A stretch of DNA of 12,687 nucleotides from Bacilli bacterium (GTDB taxonomy: Bacteria > Bacillota_I > Bacilli_A > RF39 > UBA660). Made by a program: the position numbers and the translations under genes. Positions 6,845 through 12,687 of the stretch are shown one piece after another. A model generated the notes under the pieces. The model ran no database searches. It was not told the DNA's origin and worked only from the letters and a program-made list of their open reading frames with translations. Location: contig JAAWDB010000129.1 in NCBI GenBank assembly GCA_022793555.1, positions 1 to 12,687 of the forward strand, given 5' to 3'. Numbering within the stretch: position 1 is the first letter of the stretch; each line of letters opens with the position of its first letter.

Positions 6845-6869
6845 CATGGGATAAATTTTAAAAGCAAGG

Positions 6870-6875
6870 TATAAT
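6870..6875 (+). promoter_or_regulatory. Promoter (-10) of the short-chain dehydrogenase gene
   Basis: A consensus TATAAT lies 16 bases before the ATG, just after the preceding terminator. No good -35 is seen. The transcript start would be close to the ribosome binding site AAGGTG (6881-6886), giving a very short leader. Confidence 0.5.
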
Positions 6876-6891
6876 AAAAAAAGGTGATTAT

Positions 6892-7638
6892 ATGTTAGCA
6901 CTAATAACAGGAGCAAGTAGTGGGTTAGGAAGAGAAATGGCCATATATTTAAGTGAACTAGGTTATGATTTAATCTTAGTGGCAAGAAGAAAAGAGCGTC
7001 TTCAAGAACTTCAAAAAAGTTTACCTACGCATATTACTATTTTTGATTATGATTTACAAAAAGCTGAAAACATTTATGAATTACATAAAAAGGTCCAAGA
7101 CCAAGATATTGATTTATTAATTAATAATGCCGGTTTTGGTTTATTTGGTATGTTTTCTGAAACAAGTCTTGATCGTGAATTAGAAATGATTGACTTAAAC
7201 ATTAAAGCATATCACATTATGACCAAACTATTCTTACAAGATATGATGAAAAAAGATCGTGGAAGAATTTTAAATGTGGCATCTGCTGCTGGATTCTTAG
7301 CTGGTCCTGGATTAAATACATACTATGCAACCAAAAATTATGTAGCAAAATTATCCATAGCCTTATATGAAGAACTAAGACGTCAAAAAAGTCATGTTCA
7401 TATAAGTGTTTTATGTCCTGGACCTGTTGCCACTGAATTTAATAAAGTAGCCAAAGGAACCTTTCAAATCGAAGAAGAAAATGCCCGTAAAATCGCTCGT
7501 CGTGCCATTGTGAAAACTTTAAAAAATAAATTAATTATTGTTCCTGATGAATTTACGAAAATAGGGTTATTCTTAACACGTTTCTTACCATGGAAATTAT
7601 CAGCGCGAATCGTTTATCTTATTCAAAAAAGAAAATAA
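6892..7638 (+). CDS. Short-chain dehydrogenase/reductase, classical SDR (DltE/COG0300-like)
   Basis: This 248-aa protein has the standard length of a classical SDR, a soluble NAD(P)-dependent oxidoreductase. The cofactor motif TGASSGLG is at 6-13 on the first beta-alpha unit. The basic ARRKER (31-36) after the second strand suggests preference for NADPH. NNAG is at 78-81. The catalytic tetrad is Asn103, Ser131, Tyr144 and Lys148 (YYATK). PGPVAT at 176-181 is the usual post-catalytic motif. The C-terminal part (FLTRFLPWKLSARIVYLIQKRK) is hydrophobic with a basic end, often seen in this subgroup and possibly membrane-associating. The substrate cannot be told from sequence. The gene appears to be transcribed alone from a nearby TATAAT box. 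Confidence 0.92.
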   Translation: MLALITGASSGLGREMAIYLSELGYDLILVARRKERLQELQKSLPTHITIFDYDLQKAENIYELHKKVQDQDIDLLINNAGFGLFGMFSETSLDRELEMIDLNIKAYHIMTKLFLQDMMKKDRGRILNVASAAGFLAGPGLNTYYATKNYVAKLSIALYEELRRQKSHVHISVLCPGPVATEFNKVAKGTFQIEEENARKIARRAIVKTLKNKLIIVPDEFTKIGLFLTRFLPWKLSARIVYLIQKRK

Positions 7639-7690
7639 GTGCAAATTATGCCAATTCCTGTGAGTAACTATTCTTTTTCTTCAATACTTA

Positions 7691-7699
7691 TGATAAAAT
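7691..7699 (+). promoter_or_regulatory. Extended -10 promoter of the anchored hypothetical protein gene
   Basis: TG (7691-7692), A, TAAAAT (7694-7699), in TTATG context like other promoters here. The -35 is weak. It is followed by TGAGGTGA as ribosome binding site before the ATG at 7727. Confidence 0.5.
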
Positions 7700-7726
7700 A
7701 CTGTCATCATGTTTTGAGGTGAAATA

Positions 7727-8923
7727 ATGCAAAACAAAAAGGGACTTTATCTACTACTCGCTTTTATCGGAACAATTCTTCTTTTCTTCTGTATCTTATT
7801 TTTTGTTCATGAAAGAACGCTAGAAAATGGAATCCTTTTCACAGTTTCTTTTCATTATGAAAATGCCCAAGATATTACATATAATTTTTATAATCAAAGT
7901 GGTAAAATTGAAAAAGTAGAAATTGGGGAGGATTATAAAAATTCTTTCTTACTGGAAAAAACCGATTATAAATCCGTAAAACTACTTCGAAAATTATTAA
8001 AAGGCCTAAAAGAAAAAAAAGAGAAACCAACTGAAGAAGGGATAACGATTTATAATGCACAAAACAAAAGATATTATCTTCTTCCCTTTACAAATGAGAC
8101 GGCGCAAGAACTTTCTAATTTAATCATAGACGGTTACATTCATGCAGAAATGAAAAGACTTGGAAATCAAGAGCAAAAATCAGAACTATATTTGTACGAA
8201 AATGACGATACTTTGGCTTGGACGAAAAATGGTCATACGAAAAGAATTGTGCATACCTATAAATGTATAAACGAAGACTGTGAAGGGATTTATTCCGATC
8301 AAGACAATAATGAAAAAATTATAAAAGACGGCGATTACTTTATTTATAATGATGTAACAAAATCAAAAGAAAAAATAAATATAGATACAGAAATTACCGA
8401 TGTCAAATTATTGAAATGGGAAAATCAAATTCTTGGCTTACAATTAACCAAAAATCAAACAGAAAAAGCCTTTTATGATGTAACCAAAGAATCTGTAATT
8501 ACCCCTTTTGAAAATACAGACTTTTCCCTAATTAATAATGAGTTAATTTTAGAAACCAAGAAATTAGAGAAAAATGATCAAGAAGAAAATCAATTAAAAG
8601 TTTGGAACCGTCTTACAAAAGAAGAATTGTGGTACCAAGATATCGTTATGGAAAGAAATTCTTTCTATCAAATAAAAGAATTAAAAAATGACCACATAAA
8701 GTTTTTCTTGTTAGAGAAAACGCTCAATGGAAAAACAACTTATCAAATTCTTGATTCGAAATGGCAATCATTTTTAGATAATCGAACTTTTAATCAAGTC
8801 GAATTAAATGAAGAAGATTTATTGATTGTCAAAACTCAAAAAGAAAATCAAATATTGGTAGAACAATACGATATAAATGGCGTATTAGTTCCACTAACAG
8901 ACGCAAATCAAAAGAACGAATAA
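7727..8923 (+). CDS. N-terminally membrane-anchored extracytoplasmic protein, unknown function
   Basis: The protein has 398 aa. Lys4-Lys5 precede a single hydrophobic segment (about 7-27, LYLLLAFIGTILLFFCILFF), so it is probably a signal anchor with the rest outside the cell. Cys22 is not in a lipobox, so a lipoprotein is unlikely. The exterior part is rich in Lys, Glu and Asn, with a Cys180/Cys185 pair and recurring short strand patterns (YLYENDDTLAWTKNG, LKVWNRLTKEELWYQD) that look like a beta-rich, perhaps propeller-like fold. I recognise no named domain. The gene has its own promoter and a clear terminator at its stop, so it is a single-gene unit. Some such proteins are cell-envelope factors, but nothing here shows a specific role. 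Confidence 0.8.
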   Translation: MQNKKGLYLLLAFIGTILLFFCILFFVHERTLENGILFTVSFHYENAQDITYNFYNQSGKIEKVEIGEDYKNSFLLEKTDYKSVKLLRKLLKGLKEKKEKPTEEGITIYNAQNKRYYLLPFTNETAQELSNLIIDGYIHAEMKRLGNQEQKSELYLYENDDTLAWTKNGHTKRIVHTYKCINEDCEGIYSDQDNNEKIIKDGDYFIYNDVTKSKEKINIDTEITDVKLLKWENQILGLQLTKNQTEKAFYDVTKESVITPFENTDFSLINNELILETKKLEKNDQEENQLKVWNRLTKEELWYQDIVMERNSFYQIKELKNDHIKFFLLEKTLNGKTTYQILDSKWQSFLDNRTFNQVELNEEDLLIVKTQKENQILVEQYDINGVLVPLTDANQKNE

Positions 8924-8937
8924 AGTTCTTTTTTTTT
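8910..8937 (+). terminator. Terminator overlapping the stop codon of the anchored protein gene
   Basis: AAAAGAAC, with its first usable base at 8910, pairs with GTTCTTTT (8925-8932) over about 8 bp. The TAA stop (8921-8923) is in the loop, and the T-tract continues to 8937. This is the third case in the window of a stop codon inside a terminator hairpin. Confidence 0.82.
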
Positions 8938-8940
8938 CGA

Positions 8941-8969
8941 TTGACTACCAAACAACTGTATGCTATATT
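8941..8969 (+). promoter_or_regulatory. uvrA promoter
   Basis: TTGACT (8941-8946), a 17-base spacer and TATATT (8964-8969), with TG at 8961-8962 as extended -10. This is a strong sigma-A type promoter. The leader to the ATG is about 45 bases. No LexA-type box (GAAC-N4-GTTC) is visible over it. Confidence 0.8.
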
Positions 8970-9020
8970 AGTGGTGCATGAAAAAAGCAAAAACGTTTAA
9001 ATTAAATTTAGAGGTGGATT

Positions 9021-11834
9021 ATGGATAAAATTGTAATTAAAGGGGCTAGAGAAAATAACTTAAAAAATGTTGATATTGAGATTCCCAAAAATAAATTAGT
9101 GGTTATGACTGGCGTGTCTGGCTCAGGAAAAAGTAGTTTAGCTTTTGATACAATTTATGCAGAAGGACAAAGAAGATATGTTGAAAGTTTAAGTGCTTAT
9201 GCTAGACAATTTATTGGTAATGTGGAAAAACCAGATGTAGATTCGATCGAAGGATTATCACCAAGTATTTCTATTGATCAAAAAACAACAAATAAAAATC
9301 CGCGCAGTACCGTGGGAACCATTACGGAGATTTATGATTTTTTAAGACTTTTATTTGCACGTATTGGTACACCTTATTGTCCAAAACATCATATCCCAAT
9401 TACTTCTCAAAGTATTGATGAAATGACCAATAAAATTATGGATTTTGAAAATGGAACAAAACTAGAAATATTAGCACCCATAGTAAGAGGAGAAAAAGGA
9501 GCTCATAAAGATCTTTTAGATACCTTAAGAACCGATGGATTTACAAGAGTCCGTGTAAATGGAACACTTTATGGCTTAGAAGAAGAAATTAAACTAGAAA
9601 AAAATGTGAAAGATAACATTGAAGTTGTAGTTGATCGCGTTGTCGTTCGTGATGAAGAACGTAGTCGTATTTTTGAAGCACTTGAAACGAGTACGAAACT
9701 AGCAAATGGTTTAGTATTAATTCATATTATCGATGGGGAAGAAATTTTAATGAGTGAGAATTATGCTTGTTTAAAATGTAATTATTCCATTGGTGAATTA
9801 GAACCACGAATGTTTTCTTTTAATTCCCCATATGGAGCTTGTGAGGAATGTAAAGGATTAGGAACCAAATTAAAAATTAGTGAAAATTTAATTATTCCCA
9901 ATAAAGATAAAAGTTTAAACGAAGGAGCCATCATTGCTTATAACTTAGATAATAATATCCATAATACGACGATTGCTGCAGTTTGTGAAAAATATAACAT
10001 TGATATGGATGCCCCAATAAAAGAAATCAAAAAAGAAAAATTAGATATTATTCTTTTTGGTACGCCAGAACCAATTGAAATTAAATATGTTTCGAAAACT
10101 GGAAACGTTCGTTATACGAATGACTACTACGAAGGTGTGATTAATAACTTAGAAAGAAGATACATGGAAACTTCCAGCTCTTGGGTTCGTGAATGGCTAG
10201 AGACCTTTATGGTTGAACAAGATTGTCCAGAATGTCATGGTTCAAGATTACAACATAGTATTTTATCGATTTATATTAACAAAAAAAATATTTATGATAT
10301 CACTTGCATGAGTATTAAAGAACTTGCTGAATTCCTACAAAATTTAAAATTATCCAAAGAGCAAGAAGAAATTAGTCGTTTATTATTAAAAGAAATTAAT
10401 AATCGTTTAGAATTCTTACAAAATGTGGGCTTGGAATATTTAACGTTAAATCGAAAAGCTGGTACCTTATCGGGTGGAGAAAGTCAAAGAATTCGTCTAG
10501 CGACACAAATTGGCAGTAAACTATCTGGTGTTCTCTATGTTTTAGATGAACCAAGTATTGGTCTTCATCAACGAGATAATGAAAAACTAATCAATTCCTT
10601 AAAAGAAATGCGCGATTTAGGAAATACGCTTATTGTTGTAGAGCATGATACTGATACGATGCTAGAAAGTGATTTTTTAGTAGATATTGGTCCAGGGGCT
10701 GGTACTGAAGGAGGTCATGTTGTAGCAGCAGGAACTCCAGAAGAAGTGATGAAAAATCCGAAAAGTTTAACTGGAAGATATTTATCGGGTGTAGAAAAAA
10801 TAGAAGTGCCAAAAAAACGAAGAAAAGGAAATGGTAAATTTTTAGAAGTCGTAAAAGCGGAAGAGAATAACTTAAAAAAAATTAATGTCAAATTTCCTTT
10901 GGGAAAATTTATTTGTGTAACTGGCGTATCTGGTTCAGGAAAAAGTACCTTAGTAAATGAAATTCTATATAAAACGCTATCTCAAAATTTATATCGTTCC
11001 AAAGAGATTCCTGGTAAATGCAAAGAAGTAAAAGGATTAGAGAATATTGATAAAGTTATTATGATTACACAAGATGCGATTGGAAGAACGCCAAGAAGTA
11101 ATCCGGCTACCTATGTAGGAGTTTTTGATGATATTCGAGACTTATTTGCTACTACGAAAGAAAGTAAAATGCGTGGTTATGATAAAGGAAGATTTTCTTT
11201 TAACGTGAAAGGCGGAAGATGTGAAGCTTGTTGGGGAGATGGAGTTAAGAAAATAGAAATGCATTTCTTACCAGATGTCTATGTCCCATGCGATGTATGT
11301 AAGGGAAAACGATATAATCGTGAAACTTTGGATATTAAATTTAAAGGAAAAAATATTTCGGATGTCTTAAATATGCGTGTAAATGAAGCGGTAGAGTTTT
11401 TTGAAAATGTTCCTAAAATTAAGCAAAAATTAGATGTATTAATGGATGTAGGTCTTACTTATATAGAATTAGGTCAAAGTGCTCCAACTCTTTCTGGTGG
11501 AGAAGCGGGACGCGTAAAGCTTGCCAAAGAACTTCAAAAAAGAGCGACAGGAAAAAGCTTATTCATATTAGATGAACCAACTACTGGACTTCATAGTGCA
11601 GATATAAAAAAATTATTAGCCATTTTAAATCGTATTGTAGATAATGGCGATACCGTTTTAGTAATTGAACATAACTTAGACGTTATAAAGGTTGCAGATC
11701 ACATCATTGATTTAGGACCAGAAGGTGGATCTGGAGGAGGAACCATTGTTGCCACGGGTACCCCAGAAGCAGTAAGTAAAGTAAAAGAATCCTACACAGG
11801 CCAATGGCTAAAACGTTATTTAAACGAAAAATAA
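9021..11834 (+). CDS. uvrA: UvrABC system protein A (damage-recognition ABC ATPase)
   Basis: UvrA dimers detect bulky DNA damage and load UvrB in nucleotide excision repair. The 937-aa protein has both ABC modules. Walker A sites GVSGSGKS are at 31-38 and 635-642. The first zinc site is Cys250, 253, 274 and 277; the second is Cys734, 737, 757 and 760, with the usual CX2C-X19-CX2C spacing. The first signature is LSGGESQR (483-490), and Walker B LDEP follows in each module. The second signature reads LSGGEAGR (824-831): Gly830 stands where UvrA normally has Gln. In the second zinc site Trp738 replaces the Gln seen in E. coli (CEACQGDG). GAGGTGG at 9011-9017 sets the ATG start, which matches the standard UvrA N-terminus. 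It has its own promoter and terminator. Confidence 0.98.
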   Translation: MDKIVIKGARENNLKNVDIEIPKNKLVVMTGVSGSGKSSLAFDTIYAEGQRRYVESLSAYARQFIGNVEKPDVDSIEGLSPSISIDQKTTNKNPRSTVGTITEIYDFLRLLFARIGTPYCPKHHIPITSQSIDEMTNKIMDFENGTKLEILAPIVRGEKGAHKDLLDTLRTDGFTRVRVNGTLYGLEEEIKLEKNVKDNIEVVVDRVVVRDEERSRIFEALETSTKLANGLVLIHIIDGEEILMSENYACLKCNYSIGELEPRMFSFNSPYGACEECKGLGTKLKISENLIIPNKDKSLNEGAIIAYNLDNNIHNTTIAAVCEKYNIDMDAPIKEIKKEKLDIILFGTPEPIEIKYVSKTGNVRYTNDYYEGVINNLERRYMETSSSWVREWLETFMVEQDCPECHGSRLQHSILSIYINKKNIYDITCMSIKELAEFLQNLKLSKEQEEISRLLLKEINNRLEFLQNVGLEYLTLNRKAGTLSGGESQRIRLATQIGSKLSGVLYVLDEPSIGLHQRDNEKLINSLKEMRDLGNTLIVVEHDTDTMLESDFLVDIGPGAGTEGGHVVAAGTPEEVMKNPKSLTGRYLSGVEKIEVPKKRRKGNGKFLEVVKAEENNLKKINVKFPLGKFICVTGVSGSGKSTLVNEILYKTLSQNLYRSKEIPGKCKEVKGLENIDKVIMITQDAIGRTPRSNPATYVGVFDDIRDLFATTKESKMRGYDKGRFSFNVKGGRCEACWGDGVKKIEMHFLPDVYVPCDVCKGKRYNRETLDIKFKGKNISDVLNMRVNEAVEFFENVPKIKQKLDVLMDVGLTYIELGQSAPTLSGGEAGRVKLAKELQKRATGKSLFILDEPTTGLHSADIKKLLAILNRIVDNGDTVLVIEHNLDVIKVADHIIDLGPEGGSGGGTIVATGTPEAVSKVKESYTGQWLKRYLNEK

Positions 11835-11856
11835 TCTTTGTTAATTAGTAAGTTTT

Positions 11857-11895
11857 AAATGTACTATTTTTTCTTAGAATAGTGCATTTTTATAT
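11857..11895 (+). terminator. uvrA terminator
   Basis: AAATGTACTATT (11857-11868) pairs with AATAGTGCATTT (11878-11889) over 12 bp with one G-U. The loop is nine bases, followed by a TTTATATT tail. A weaker hairpin TAGATT/AATCTA (11898-11903/11919-11924) with a TATTTTT tail lies just downstream and could act as backup. Confidence 0.75.
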
Positions 11896-11988
11896 TCTAG
11901 ATTACACTACATGATGAAAATCTATATTTTTAAAAAAAGTTTATTATCTTATCTGGTTACTGTTTTCCCTTTAATTAGCGTTCTAAAG

Positions 11989-12017
11989 TTGACAAAATAA
12001 ACAGAATTTATTAGAAT
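11989..12017 (+). promoter_or_regulatory. Promoter of the right-edge gene
   Basis: Consensus TTGACA (11989-11994), exactly 17 bases, then TAGAAT (12012-12017). This is the most consensus-like promoter in the window. A strong ribosome binding site GGAGGGGG (12029-12036) precedes the ATG at 12043. Confidence 0.82.
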
Positions 12018-12042
12018 ATATCGCAAACGGAGGGGGATCTGT

Positions 12043-12687
12043 ATGAAAACAGAAAAAATGAATGAATTAGCAAAAGATTTTTTAAGAGAATATTCTTTTT
12101 GCTACAAATTAGATTTATTAGAATTGGTGGATTGTGAAGAGTTAACAAAAGCAATTGACACTTTAGAAGCTGAAGAATGTAAATATTTTATGGATAAACA
12201 CAACATAAATGTTTTAGAATTTAGTCAATTTCGTCAAGCTGTTCAAAATAATTTAGAAGAATTTATAAATGAAGAACGCGGTCTTTTAAATAAAACAAGA
12301 TCTGATCGTCAACATGTAATAACAAAATTTATAAACGAAGTGGATAACCATAAAAACTTTGAGCAAAATGATTTATTAATAAAAGAATTATACCAAATAA
12401 TAAACAACATGCCGCTTGAGGAGTTTGTTGATTATATTAGTGAATATGCAACAATACATAATAATCCTTATTTTATGGAAAACTTAAATGAAGAAGAAAG
12501 TTTAAGAGAAGCTGGAATTCTAAAAGAAGAGTTGTTAGATGAAATGAAAAATCATTATTCATTTCTTATAAATAATTCAAATAATGATTTAAATGAAACA
12601 GAATCAGCGATATCTAATGAAAATGGTGCTTTAGAATCAACTTTTGATCAAAATAAAATTGAAAAATTTATGGATGATTTGATAGCA
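12043..12687 (+). CDS. N-terminal part of an unknown acidic protein (3' end cut by the window)
   Basis: An open frame of 215 codons runs from ATG 12043 to the window edge without a stop. It has a near-consensus promoter and a GGAGGGGG ribosome binding site, so it should be well expressed. It starts MKTEKMNELAKDFLREYSFC and is rich in Glu, Asn, Leu and Lys, with few Gly or Pro. It is predicted soluble and largely helical, with stretches such as ECKYFMDKHNINVLEFSQFRQ, and becomes Asn/Ser/Glu-rich near the edge (NNSNNDLNETESAISNENG), which may be a linker. There is no signal peptide or membrane segment. I recognise no family. Its base use looks more A/T-biased than uvrA, so it may be accessory, possibly the start of another acquired region. 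Confidence 0.75.
   Translation, partial: MKTEKMNELAKDFLREYSFCYKLDLLELVDCEELTKAIDTLEAEECKYFMDKHNINVLEFSQFRQAVQNNLEEFINEERGLLNKTRSDRQHVITKFINEVDNHKNFEQNDLLIKELYQIINNMPLEEFVDYISEYATIHNNPYFMENLNEEESLREAGILKEELLDEMKNHYSFLINNSNNDLNETESAISNENGALESTFDQNKIEKFMDDLIA

Noticed and set aside
11220..11291. Trp738 in the second UvrA zinc site as a possible sign of reassigned TGA.
   Set aside because: The codon is TGG, and other Trp codons checked are also TGG, so the standard code is sufficient. Trp at this site may be a lineage variant.

Overview
The window is a compact, strongly A+T-rich bacterial chromosome segment. The most likely source is a low-GC Gram-positive lineage (Bacillota, or a Mycoplasmatota-like relative). 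The reasons are: G-rich Shine-Dalgarno sequences, sigma-A-type promoters with recurrent TATGnTAnnnT extended -10 boxes, short A/T-rich hairpin terminators, and firmicute-like UvrA, UvrB and CBS-containing family II pyrophosphatase. TGG encodes Trp, all visible stops are TAA or TAG, and no TGA interrupts a gene, so the standard bacterial code fits. No species can be named from this sequence alone.

Layout. (1) 1-149: tail of an unknown gene, followed by a terminator. (2) 286-2410: an accessory patch placed directly in front of uvrB. It holds a diverged uvrB leader (copy A), a broken copy of the first ~94 codons of uvrB, a second leader-like repeat (copy B), a dinD-family gene with a dyad over its promoter, a very A/T-rich orphan gene, and a third leader repeat (copy C) with a 13-bp hairpin. 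(3) 2454-4403: intact uvrB. It ends in a perfect bidirectional terminator shared with a convergent unknown gene (4408-5094, minus strand). (4) 5211-8923: three genes, each with its own promoter: a CBS/DRTGG-type manganese-dependent inorganic pyrophosphatase, a classical short-chain dehydrogenase, and an N-terminally anchored extracytoplasmic protein of unknown function. (5) 9021-11834: uvrA with a good promoter and a terminator. (6) 12043 to the end: the start of an acidic unknown protein with a near-consensus promoter, cut by the window edge.

Functional picture. UvrA and UvrB form the damage-recognition complex of nucleotide excision repair, and DinD is a DNA-damage-linked protein family, so the left half is repair-themed. 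The uvrB and uvrA genes, often adjacent in this kind of bacterium, are separated here by a 4.6-kb block of housekeeping and unknown genes. The most unusual part is the repeat-bounded dinD/orphan cassette and the duplicated uvrB head. The two uvrB heads differ mostly at silent third codon positions, which suggests that one copy came from a related functional allele rather than from local duplication and decay. No integrase, transposase or CRISPR array is visible.
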